DNA of 29,091 nt from JADHUC01 sp964617665. Lineage in GTDB: Bacteria > Planctomycetota > Planctomycetia > Pirellulales > Pirellulaceae. This document shows, one piece after another, positions 1-8,240 of the stretch. The translations under genes and the position numbers were made by a program. Below the pieces are notes generated by a model. The model did no database searches. It had not been told where the DNA came from and saw nothing but the letters and a program-made list of their open reading frames with translations. The stretch lies in assembly GCA_964617665.1 (NCBI GenBank), contig CAZUAH010000127.1, positions 1 to 29,091 of the forward strand, read 5' to 3'. How positions within the stretch are numbered: the stretch's first letter is position 1; every line of letters starts with the position of its first letter.

Positions 1-2
1 AA

Positions 3-1100
3 CTGTTCACCGTTCGCCACGACGCCACGAAGAGGGGCGGAACGGACGAAACTGGTAGCGCCTGGCACGCCGAGCGAGTCCTGGAATATCTGGCCGAACG
101 CAAAGCGGCCGAGGACACCGATCCGTTCCTGATCTACTTCGGATTCTCTCACCCCCACGACGTTCGCGACGGCAAGCCGGAGTTGCTCGCGAAGTACGGG
201 GCCGTCAATCACACAGATAAGAACCAGCTTCCGCCAGCTGACCCGAAGCAGCCGCGTCTGCCGGGCAACTACCTGCCCGCCCACCCCTTCGACAACACGC
301 ACATGACGGTCCGCGACGAGGTGAATGTGAGCGGTGTCTGGCATAAACGGGATAAACGCACGATCCGGAACGAACTTGGCCGGGAGTTCGCTTGCAGTGA
401 GAACATCGACATCCAAATCGGCCGCGTACTTGAAGAACTCGAAGCCATGGGCGAGTTAGACAACACGTACATCTTCTATACGGCCGACCACGGCATGGCC
501 ATCGGACGTCACGGCCTACAAGGAAAACAAAACCTCTACGACCACACGTGGCGCGTCCCTTTCGTTGTCAAAGGGCCGGGCATTCAGCCCAACTCCCGCG
601 TGAAGGGCAACATCTACCTCCTCGACGTTCTCTCCACCCTCTGCGATCTGGCAGGCATCACGCCCCCTGAAACCAGCGAAGGAATCAGCCTGAAGCCGAT
701 ACTCCAGGGCAAACAGGAAACCGCCCGCGACGCGCTCTACGGCGTCTACTGCGGGGGCGCCAAACCCGGGATGCGTTGCGTCAAGAAAGGCGATTGGAAA
801 CTTCTCAAGTACGATTCCCTACGGGATGACGTGCGGGAAACGCAGCTTTTCAACCTGGCCGACAACCCGGACGAATTCCTGGAGGAACATCGCGATCCGA
901 AGGTGGCGCAGTTGACGGGCGCCATATTGTCGGCCGACCAACGAGACCTTGCCGAAGATCCGCGTTACAGAGGCAAGCTGGCGGAGATGGAAGCCCTGTT
1001 GCTTGCTGAAATGCGCCGCTTGGACGACCCCTATCGCTTGTGGAACCAACCGGACGACGGGCTCCCTGCTGTCGAAAAGAACGCTCGCAAAGGACAATAG
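3..1100 (+). CDS. Formylglycine-dependent sulfatase, 5'-truncated by window edge
   Basis: The reading frame is open from the first complete codon at position 3 to the stop at 1098-1100, giving 365 visible residues. The N-terminal part with the signal peptide and CxPxR active-site cysteine lies before the window. Visible sulfatase-fold features are a core strand with FLIYFGFSHPHD (visible residues about 46-57), then YTADHG with the metal/substrate-binding Asp at visible residue 162, then GRHGLQGKQNLYDHTWRVPF and an LLDVLSTLCDLAG helix. The C-terminal subdomain has the usual GDWKLL strand and a LFNLADNPDE segment. Family S1 enzymes hydrolyse sulfate esters on sugars. The next gene starts 4 bp after the stop, so the two are co-transcribed. 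The subfamily and sugar position cleaved cannot be assigned without the N-terminus. Confidence 0.93.
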   Translation: MFTVRHDATKRGGTDETGSAWHAERVLEYLAERKAAEDTDPFLIYFGFSHPHDVRDGKPELLAKYGAVNHTDKNQLPPADPKQPRLPGNYLPAHPFDNTHMTVRDEVNVSGVWHKRDKRTIRNELGREFACSENIDIQIGRVLEELEAMGELDNTYIFYTADHGMAIGRHGLQGKQNLYDHTWRVPFVVKGPGIQPNSRVKGNIYLLDVLSTLCDLAGITPPETSEGISLKPILQGKQETARDALYGVYCGGAKPGMRCVKKGDWKLLKYDSLRDDVRETQLFNLADNPDEFLEEHRDPKVAQLTGAILSADQRDLAEDPRYRGKLAEMEALLLAEMRRLDDPYRLWNQPDDGLPAVEKNARKGQ

Positions 1101-1104
1101 AAAG

Positions 1105-3663
1105 ATGCGTCTGTCGAAGCTCGGCAGCTTGACTGTCACCCTGATCATCGCGGCGACGGCCGGCTCCGCGCGAGGGACCGAGGCTGAGTCGTTGGTCCTG
1201 AAGAACAAGCACGTCCAGCGCGAACTGCGTCGAGTCGATGGGAGTTGGCGAACCATACGATTTGCCCGCGCGGACGGCAGCGACGCCTTTGACGTCCAGA
1301 GCGACGAATTCCACATTCTTCCTCTTGATAGCGAACAAGGTTGGACGGTCGCTGATTACGCTGCAACTGGTCCACCCGTCCGATCGGAAGCGGACGGCGT
1401 GATGACGGTCCGCGTCTCTTACCGGCAACGTCAGCCCCTACCGGAGCCTGCGCCGAAACAGGTAACAGTAGCTTACGCGCTAGGTACGGGCCCCACGCAC
1501 CACAAAACCGTCTCTCTCGCGATGAAGGAAGGCCAGATAATTGATCGACTACAGGTTGAGCGATTCTCGACGGCCCAAGAGGCGTCGCGCGGCGGATTCG
1601 GGCAGCCCGTATTTATCGGAAACTGGTTCTTCGGCATCGAGTACCCCGGCTTCTTCAGTTGGCACAGCAACGACTGCATCGAGCCCGACTACAACTACCG
1701 CTGGTTCTATGACGTCGAACTCGAAGGCCGCGAGCGGGAATTCGAGCCGCGCAATGGCTTGGTTACGCTGTTCCATTATCCGGGTTATGCCCGTGTGCAG
1801 AGCGACGAGTCATGGGGGATCGTGAGCAAGCAGGCGGTCGCTGGAATCAGCCGCACGCCCGGCGAGAACGCCGAGTTGGCCTTACTTGACCACGTCGCCC
1901 GAACACGCAAGCGCCCCCGCAGTCATCTGCACTTCAACAACTGGTACAGCAGTGACGCGAAGTTCGTCACGCGTGAGAACTTTGTGGAGAACACGGCACG
2001 TCCGATTTTCAATAGACTGACACAACACGGCGCCCATCTGGACGCCATGGTTCCCGATCACGGCTGGCAGGACGGCAAGTCGTTTCAATCCATCTATCAG
2101 CCGCAGGACAATCCCACCCACGAGTCGCTGCCGAAGATTCAACAATCGCTGGAACAACTCGGCACGAAACTGGGCATCTGGATCTCCCTGGACGGCACGA
2201 ACAACAGCCTGTCACGAGGCCGGGAGATCGGCTATCGCTCGGCATACGCAGACAGCTTCGACCGGTCACGGCGCTGGATGCAAGGGAAGGAGTATTTCGA
2301 CATTCTCCAATCCAAGTACCAAAACGACCTGAAGCAGGCCATCCGTTACTTGCTGACCGATGTTGGCGTCGACTACATCAAACACGACTTCAACCACAAC
2401 TTCACGTCCCATTACATCACCGAGCGCCATGCACGAGAACGCTGCCTGGACGTGACGCTCGAACTACTGGCCTTTGAACGCAGTCTGAATCCGCACGTAT
2501 TCCAGAACTACACCAACGGCTCGTGGTTTTCGCCGTGGTGGCTCCAGCATGTCGACACGCTGTGGATGATGTCGGGCGACAGCGGCAACAACACCGGTTG
2601 GCCCCAGGTTTCGCTCCGCGATAATGCTACGACCTACCGCGATTCGTGGCTCTTCCAAAGCTTCAACAATCCGCAGCGATGCACACGGCCGATTCTGCCC
2701 GTGGCCAACCTGATGACCCACGGCATCCTGTTCTCGAAGAAAAAGCCCTATACGGATTTCCGCGACCCGCTGCACGAATGGTCCGACTATGTAGTGATGC
2801 ATCTGGCCCGCGGCACCATGGTCAAGGAACTCTACATCACGCCCGAGTTGCTGAACGACGCGCACTGGAAAGTGCTTGGCAAGGCGGCGGCTTGGGCCCA
2901 GAAGAATCAGCATCGGCTGATCAATACCGTTTACGTGGGCGGCGATCCCGGCGCCGGTGCCGTCTACGGTTACATCAGTTGGGTCGACGGCCGGGCGATC
3001 GTCACGGTCCGCAACCCGGATCGTGCCGAGCAAGTGCTCGAAGTACCGTTCGATCGCTCGGTCTATTTTCGAGGCGAGGCGGGACAAGACTATCGGGCGC
3101 GGGTGATCTATCCATTCGTCGAAGTCATGCCCTGGAAACTCGTCTCCGGTCAGCCGATCGAGATCAACGTGCCTGGCGATTCGGTAATGGTTCTCGAAAT
3201 CGAGCCGGGAACGTCCGTGCGCGCATCGCATGCACGCCCCGATCCGCTTCCAGCATCTCGAGCAGAAAGCGGTGACGGCACATTCTCGCTCCATCTGAAC
3301 ATCCCGGATGAAGACTTCGGCCGCTACGACCTGCTCGTGCAAACCTGGGCGGCCGTCGACACGGCCATCGGAATTGACGGCAAATCGGTCACCCCCGATC
3401 AGCGGCAACAAGCCACGCGCTGGACGATCGCCCGATACGATTTACGTGACCACCGAGGCCGCACCATCGCGGTCAGCGGTTCAAGGAACTCGGCAGACGG
3501 CCGAAATGATGCCCCAGCGAGCAAAGTCCCAACGGAAGCGTGGCTGGTCGTGGATCGTCAAGTCGATGCCCCCGCCGAATCCCTCGAAGCAGGGTTGCCC
3601 TTTGCGATCTCTCACGGCTACCGGCGTCTCACACAAAACGTCCTCTCCGAAACTCCCCGTTGA
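1105..3663 (+). CDS. Secreted GH36-like (clan GH-D) alpha-glycosidase
   Basis: Predicted 852-residue secreted enzyme. The frame is open upstream to 949, but the ATG at 1105 begins a clear signal peptide (cleavage near residue 24) and lies just after the preceding stop, so I use it. A beta-sandwich N-domain (about 30-270) precedes a TIM barrel (about 275-620) with FNNW at 277-280 and DHGWQD at 318-323. The YIKHDFN motif puts the likely nucleophile at D428, matching the K-x-D-x-N motif of GH36/GH27 retaining enzymes. WMMSGD offers D492 as acid/base candidate. C-terminal beta domains follow, including an extra sandwich after about residue 710. Clan GH-D members release alpha-galactose or alpha-N-acetylgalactosamine. 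Similarity to characterised melibiases looks distant, so the substrate is open. Confidence 0.82.
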   Translation: MRLSKLGSLTVTLIIAATAGSARGTEAESLVLKNKHVQRELRRVDGSWRTIRFARADGSDAFDVQSDEFHILPLDSEQGWTVADYAATGPPVRSEADGVMTVRVSYRQRQPLPEPAPKQVTVAYALGTGPTHHKTVSLAMKEGQIIDRLQVERFSTAQEASRGGFGQPVFIGNWFFGIEYPGFFSWHSNDCIEPDYNYRWFYDVELEGREREFEPRNGLVTLFHYPGYARVQSDESWGIVSKQAVAGISRTPGENAELALLDHVARTRKRPRSHLHFNNWYSSDAKFVTRENFVENTARPIFNRLTQHGAHLDAMVPDHGWQDGKSFQSIYQPQDNPTHESLPKIQQSLEQLGTKLGIWISLDGTNNSLSRGREIGYRSAYADSFDRSRRWMQGKEYFDILQSKYQNDLKQAIRYLLTDVGVDYIKHDFNHNFTSHYITERHARERCLDVTLELLAFERSLNPHVFQNYTNGSWFSPWWLQHVDTLWMMSGDSGNNTGWPQVSLRDNATTYRDSWLFQSFNNPQRCTRPILPVANLMTHGILFSKKKPYTDFRDPLHEWSDYVVMHLARGTMVKELYITPELLNDAHWKVLGKAAAWAQKNQHRLINTVYVGGDPGAGAVYGYISWVDGRAIVTVRNPDRAEQVLEVPFDRSVYFRGEAGQDYRARVIYPFVEVMPWKLVSGQPIEINVPGDSVMVLEIEPGTSVRASHARPDPLPASRAESGDGTFSLHLNIPDEDFGRYDLLVQTWAAVDTAIGIDGKSVTPDQRQQATRWTIARYDLRDHRGRTIAVSGSRNSADGRNDAPASKVPTEAWLVVDRQVDAPAESLEAGLPFAISHGYRRLTQNVLSETPR

Positions 3664-3687
3664 ACCCTACGCCTACGATCGGAAATC

Positions 3688-5172
3688 ATGACAACAACCA
3701 GTACCATTCTTCGATGCCTTTGCCTTGGGTCGCTGGCGGCACTGCTGACCCTCCCGCTCCAACTCCACGCGGAGGAACCCTATGAGCCAACCTGGGAATC
3801 GCTGGCCACCTATCCGATTCCCGAGTGGTTTCAAGACGGCAAGTTTGGCATCTACACACACTGGGGCATCTACTCCGTCCCCGCCCACGTCACCGAATGG
3901 TATCCCCACGGCATGTACATGAAGGACGGATTCCGCAACAAAGACTTCTACGGGTGGCACACGAAGCACTTCGGGCCGCCGGAAAAGTTCGGCTATAAGG
4001 ACTTCCTGCCCATGTTCACGGGCGAGAAGTTCGACGCCGACGACTGGGCGGAGTTGTTTCTGAAATCAGGCGCTAAGTTCGCGGGGCCTTGTGCCGAGCA
4101 CCACGACGGATTCGCCATGTGGGATAGTGCCTTGACCGAATGGGACTGTGCAGACAAGGGGCCGAAGGTTGACGTAACTGGCAAGCTGGCCGCCGCTATC
4201 AAGAAACGCGGGATGAAGTTCATCGCCACATTCCATCACGCACGCAACTGGCAGTATTATCCGCATGAAGGCGATTTCGATACGAACGATCCGAGATACG
4301 CCTACCTAGGCAGCATTTACGGCCCGATCCACGAACCGGGTGCTCCGCCGAGTGAAGCGTATCTGAAGGACTGGAAAGCTCGGGTTGTCGAGGTAATCGA
4401 CAAATACGATCCGGCCATGATCTGGTTCGACGGCGGTTGGGGCCGATCGCATTACGATCCTTACAAACGCGAGCTGCTTGCGTACTACTACAACCGAGCA
4501 GAAGCCGCAGGCAAACAGGTCGCCGTGACCAAAAAAGGCGAAGACCTGCCCGAAGGCGTCGGCATTCTGAACTTCGAACGAGGTCGCGCGGCCGAGATTC
4601 TTCCGACACCCTGGGAAACCGACACGTCGGTCTACCAGAACTCCTGGGGCTATATCAACGACATCAAGTATTACACGTCCGACTATCTTGTCGACGAACT
4701 CATCGACATTGTGAGTAAGAACGGTGTGATGCTACTGAACGTCGGCCCCAGACCCGATGGAACGATCCCCGAAGAAGCGCAACAGATACTCCTAGGCATG
4801 GGGCAATGGCTGGAGGTCAACGGTGAAGCGATCTACGGCACTCGACCTTGGAAAGTGTTCGGCGAGGGGCCGACAAAGGTGGCGGGCGGCAAACGAGCAC
4901 GACGCAAGGCTGACTACACGGCTCGAGACATCCGTTTCACCACGAAAGGCGAGAAGCTCTACGCCATCAGCCTCGACTGGCCGGGAGACGAACTAATCAT
5001 TCAGACGCTCGGCAGCAGTTCGCCTCACCTTGAGGGAGCAATCACGGGCGTGTCCCTTGTCGGATACGACAAGAAGCTCGCATTCAAGCAGGAATCGCGC
5101 GGTCTTGTAGTTGCCATGCCCGGGGATAAACCGTGCGAATACGCCTATGTATTGAGGATTACCGCGGAGTGA
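3688..5172 (+). CDS. Secreted GH29 alpha-L-fucosidase-like enzyme (copy 1)
   Basis: 494 residues with a signal peptide ending near LHA-28. GH29 hallmarks appear in order: FGIYTHWGIYSVP, the HHDGF motif in EHHDGFAMWDS, FHHARNW, and MIWFDGGW, where D248 is the expected catalytic nucleophile. NGVMLLNVGPRPDG and NGEAIYGTRPWKVF mark the end of the barrel. A C-terminal beta domain of about 110 residues ends in PCEYAYVLRI. Family GH29 retaining enzymes remove alpha-L-fucose, and some accept alpha-L-galactose. This copy keeps every canonical motif, so fucosidase activity is the simplest expectation. It lies 24 bp after the GH36-like gene and is one of four diverged GH29 paralogues in the window, which suggests division of labour over different linkages or sulfation states. 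Confidence 0.93.
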   Translation: MTTTSTILRCLCLGSLAALLTLPLQLHAEEPYEPTWESLATYPIPEWFQDGKFGIYTHWGIYSVPAHVTEWYPHGMYMKDGFRNKDFYGWHTKHFGPPEKFGYKDFLPMFTGEKFDADDWAELFLKSGAKFAGPCAEHHDGFAMWDSALTEWDCADKGPKVDVTGKLAAAIKKRGMKFIATFHHARNWQYYPHEGDFDTNDPRYAYLGSIYGPIHEPGAPPSEAYLKDWKARVVEVIDKYDPAMIWFDGGWGRSHYDPYKRELLAYYYNRAEAAGKQVAVTKKGEDLPEGVGILNFERGRAAEILPTPWETDTSVYQNSWGYINDIKYYTSDYLVDELIDIVSKNGVMLLNVGPRPDGTIPEEAQQILLGMGQWLEVNGEAIYGTRPWKVFGEGPTKVAGGKRARRKADYTARDIRFTTKGEKLYAISLDWPGDELIIQTLGSSSPHLEGAITGVSLVGYDKKLAFKQESRGLVVAMPGDKPCEYAYVLRITAE

Positions 5173-5180
5173 ACGGTTCG

Positions 5181-5185
5181 GGAGG
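5181..5185 (+). promoter_or_regulatory. Shine-Dalgarno deciding a GTG start
   Basis: GGAGG sits 7 nt before the GTG at 5193. It favours that start over the upstream in-frame ATG at 5133, which would lie 40 nt inside the preceding GH29 gene and would place a non-signal-like segment before the hydrophobic stretch. Confidence 0.7.
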
Positions 5186-5192
5186 CGAGCAA

Positions 5193-6674
5193 GTGAAGAT
5201 AGCAAACGTAAAGAGATTGCCTGGCGCGACGTTGGCACTGATTGCACTCACTTTTGTGGGGAGCGCGTCGACGAAGACGGTGGACGCCAAGTCGCGTTCG
5301 GACTACCGGCCAAACATCATCCTGATCATGGCCGACGATTTCGGTTACGAATGTGTAACCTGCAACGGCGGCGAGTCCTACCAGACACCGCGGCTGGACG
5401 CCATGGCTACGGACGGCATGCGGTTCACTCAGTGCCACTCCCAGCCCGTTTGCACTCCTACGCGAGTGCAGATCATGACGGGCCGGTGCAACTCGCGAAA
5501 CTACTGGGCCTTCGGTTCGTTGCATCCGAAAGAACTCACCTTCGGTCATATCCTGAGCGCTGCGGGCTACGCGACTTGTACCACCGGCAAATGGCAGCTC
5601 TCCGGACGCGGGCAACGGTATCCCGGCACGCATCCTGACCAGTCCGGCTTTGACGAATGGTGCCTTTGGGAGATGGACGAGGCAACCGGCGGATCGCGAT
5701 ATTGGAGCCCGACGATCAAGGCCAATGGGAGGTTGCTGCCGGACACGGAAGCCAAGTTCGGTCCCGACATCTTCTGCAACTATCTGCTCGACTTCATCTC
5801 GCGTAACAAAACCCGGCCCTTCTTCGCCTATTACCCCATGGCGTTGACGCACGGCCCAACGCATCCCACGCCGGACACTCCAGGATACGATCCAGCAACG
5901 AAGCCGAGACGCGATCTCGCGTACTTCGCCGGCATGGTCAACTACACTGACAAGATCGTCGGACGAATCTTGGATCACCTGGAAAAGGAAGGGCTCGCGG
6001 AAAACACGCTAGTTATCTTCACCGGAGATAACGGAACGGACAAGAAGCTGACATCGAAGTTCCGGGGACGCACAGTCCAGGGCGGCAAGGGACGCAAGCT
6101 GGATGTGAGTACTCACGTTCCGCTGATTGCCTCCTGGAAAGGCACCCTGTCCGCGGGTCGCGTGTGCAACGATCTGATCGACTTCAACGACATGATGCCC
6201 ACTTTTGTCGAAATGGCGAAGGCTGAGGTGCCCGATGGCCTGCACTTGGACGGCGTTTCGTTTCTTCCACAGTTACTCGGCAAGCCGGGCAATCCGAAAC
6301 CGTACATCTATTGCTACTATGAAAAAGGCAAGTACGACGGCGATGGTGATTCACCCGACATGGAAGACAAGCCCCCGGTCGAACCCAATGAGTCCATCAG
6401 CGAACGGAAATCTGCCAAGCAATTGCGGAAGAGCCAACCGACGCGTTGGGTCCATGACGGTCGCTGGAAGCTGCTCAATAGCGGTAACTTCTTCGATTTG
6501 AAGAACGACCCCGACGAGAAATCCCCGATTCCCGACGGTGAAGCCGGCCCGGAGGGCGAAGCAAGACGAGTTTTGTTCCAACGTGTACTAGACGAGAAGA
6601 GCACTATCCGGAAGGAGTATGGTCCTGCAGCCGTTGGCACAACCCGCGTTCCGGCGAACGCAGCTACGAGATAG
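5193..6674 (+). CDS. Secreted formylglycine-dependent sulfatase
   Basis: 493 residues from a GTG start chosen for its Shine-Dalgarno and because it opens a signal peptide (hydrophobic core about 12-24). The family S1 layout is complete. PNIILIMADDFGYE carries the metal-binding Asp pair. VCTPTRVQIMTGR gives C87 as the cysteine converted to formylglycine, with R91 in the CxPxR signature. TGKWQ and FTGDNGTDKK supply further active-site residues. The C-terminal part has RWVHDGRWKLL and a short LKNDPDE segment. It is 12 bp upstream of a second sulfatase and shares subfamily-like stretches with it: SRYWSPTI versus SRYWHPCI, FGPDIF versus FGPAIF, and YYPM. Tandem duplication followed by divergence is likely. 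The sulfated position targeted cannot be assigned from the sequence. Confidence 0.94.
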   Translation: MKIANVKRLPGATLALIALTFVGSASTKTVDAKSRSDYRPNIILIMADDFGYECVTCNGGESYQTPRLDAMATDGMRFTQCHSQPVCTPTRVQIMTGRCNSRNYWAFGSLHPKELTFGHILSAAGYATCTTGKWQLSGRGQRYPGTHPDQSGFDEWCLWEMDEATGGSRYWSPTIKANGRLLPDTEAKFGPDIFCNYLLDFISRNKTRPFFAYYPMALTHGPTHPTPDTPGYDPATKPRRDLAYFAGMVNYTDKIVGRILDHLEKEGLAENTLVIFTGDNGTDKKLTSKFRGRTVQGGKGRKLDVSTHVPLIASWKGTLSAGRVCNDLIDFNDMMPTFVEMAKAEVPDGLHLDGVSFLPQLLGKPGNPKPYIYCYYEKGKYDGDGDSPDMEDKPPVEPNESISERKSAKQLRKSQPTRWVHDGRWKLLNSGNFFDLKNDPDEKSPIPDGEAGPEGEARRVLFQRVLDEKSTIRKEYGPAAVGTTRVPANAATR

Positions 6675-6686
6675 GATCGCACCCAA

Positions 6687-8201
6687 ATGACTACATCAAA
6701 CCGAAGCCTGACAATCATGGCATTCCTCTCGTTGGGCGCACTGCTATTCTGCAACGCGGCCATATCCAGCCAACCGAACATCGTCTTGATCATGGCGGAC
6801 GACGTGAGCCCGGAAATGTTCAGCTGCTACGGCTGCGCCGATGCAAAGACGCCGAATCTCGACCGGATGGCCCGGGAAGGAGTCATGTTTAAGACAGCCT
6901 GGGCGTCGGCGCTTTGCTGCCCGGCCCGCGCTCAGATCATGACCGGGCGTTATGCTTCGCGCACCGGCTTTTGGAGCAATGGTTTCGCAATTCCCCAGGC
7001 CGATGGCAGCAACGATCTGTTTCGACACCATCACAGCTTCGGCAGGCTGATGCAGGAGGCTGGCTACGCTACGGCTGTCGCTGGCAAGTGGCACATCGGT
7101 GGTGCCGAACAGCCGAGCGAACCAGTCGTCGGGTTCGATGAATACTGCCTCTGGGAAGGTCAAAAGGAACTCGACAGATTGCCGGGCAGTCCTGAACATA
7201 AGGGTGCCTGGGAGGATGACTCGACAACGTCCCGCTATTGGCATCCGTGTATCGTCAAGAATCACAAGATCGTGCCAACGAAGCCAGAGGATTTCGGCCC
7301 CGCGATCTTTACGGACTTCCTCTGCGACTTCATGGAACGGAGTGTGCAGGCTGATAAGCCGTTTCTGGCCTACTACCCGATGGTCGCGCCGCACGGCACG
7401 CGCGGAGGCCAAACGACCTGCCCGCTGTACGGGGAGGTGGGTGATCTGAGTGGCTCCAAAGAAGACAATGCCCGACGTTTTCGCGCCTTGAATGACTACA
7501 TTGATGTCTTGGTCGGTCGGTTGGAGCAGAAAGTCCGTGGTCTGAACGTGTTCGACAACACGGTCTTCATTTTCTGCTCGGACAATGGTACGGCGGTCAC
7601 GGCCAAATCGCGAGGCGTCGAGCGTGGCTGCCGGGTACCATTTATCGTCTACGGCGCCGGCATCAAGAAACGGGGGCCAACCGGCGAGATCTGCGACCTG
7701 TCTGACATCCTGCCCACATTGGTCGACTTTGCCAATGCCGACATTCCGGAAGGTTACGAAGTCGACGGCCGAAGTCTCAAGCCGTTTCTCACGGGACGAG
7801 CAGACACTCACCGTGACTATATCTTCGCCTGCATTGGCGGCACGCGCCTCGCCCGAACACGAACCCATTTGCTCGAAGTCGTCTGCCCCATCCTAGACGC
7901 GCCTCGTGGTCGGTTCTACTTCTGCGGAACGAGTCATGACGGACGGGCGTACCGGCGGGCCGAAAAGGACGTTGCGCATGCCACAGTTCGCAAGCAGTTG
8001 GATCACATCCTGGATCAGCACCCGGGCCTGACCGCTGAGCACGCCTATTTCCAAGACAAGAAGGCTCAGCGCTGGCTGAAAGTGTACACAACTCCTGCCA
8101 GCCGCGAGAAGCACTTGCATAATCACAAGGACTATCATTTCTATGACGAGACGCTGGAGAGTCTTTCGTCAACACAACAAGGGATTCTTGGCAACGAATA
8201 G
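6687..8201 (+). CDS. Secreted formylglycine-dependent sulfatase (paralogue of preceding gene)
   Basis: 504 residues with a signal peptide ending around ISS-28. PNIVLIMADDVSPE holds the metal-binding Asp pair. ALCCPARAQIMTGR gives C77 as the formylglycine cysteine in C-C-P-A-R; the x position is itself a cysteine (C78), which is uncommon. GKWHIGG and FCSDNGTAVTAKSRG complete the active site, and RVPFIVYGAG and DLSDILPTLVDFA follow. The C-terminal region departs from the usual short subdomain: instead of a GxWKL strand it has a tail rich in charged and aromatic residues (about 395-504). It shares distinctive stretches with the sulfatase just upstream, so the two belong to the same or sister subfamilies and may act on neighbouring sulfate positions. 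Confidence 0.93.
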   Translation: MTTSNRSLTIMAFLSLGALLFCNAAISSQPNIVLIMADDVSPEMFSCYGCADAKTPNLDRMAREGVMFKTAWASALCCPARAQIMTGRYASRTGFWSNGFAIPQADGSNDLFRHHHSFGRLMQEAGYATAVAGKWHIGGAEQPSEPVVGFDEYCLWEGQKELDRLPGSPEHKGAWEDDSTTSRYWHPCIVKNHKIVPTKPEDFGPAIFTDFLCDFMERSVQADKPFLAYYPMVAPHGTRGGQTTCPLYGEVGDLSGSKEDNARRFRALNDYIDVLVGRLEQKVRGLNVFDNTVFIFCSDNGTAVTAKSRGVERGCRVPFIVYGAGIKKRGPTGEICDLSDILPTLVDFANADIPEGYEVDGRSLKPFLTGRADTHRDYIFACIGGTRLARTRTHLLEVVCPILDAPRGRFYFCGTSHDGRAYRRAEKDVAHATVRKQLDHILDQHPGLTAEHAYFQDKKAQRWLKVYTTPASREKHLHNHKDYHFYDETLESLSSTQQGILGNE

Positions 8202-8240
8202 AAACGCAACGAATGAGAAACACACAGAAAGGAAGACACC

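Noticed and set aside
5133..5192. ATG at 5133 as start of the second sulfatase
   Set aside because: It lies inside the preceding GH29 gene and adds a non-signal segment; the GTG at 5193 has a good Shine-Dalgarno and signal peptide.
6744..7868. Minus-strand open frame of 374 codons opposite a sulfatase
   Set aside because: Antisense shadow of a strongly supported sulfatase; no signal peptide or motif.
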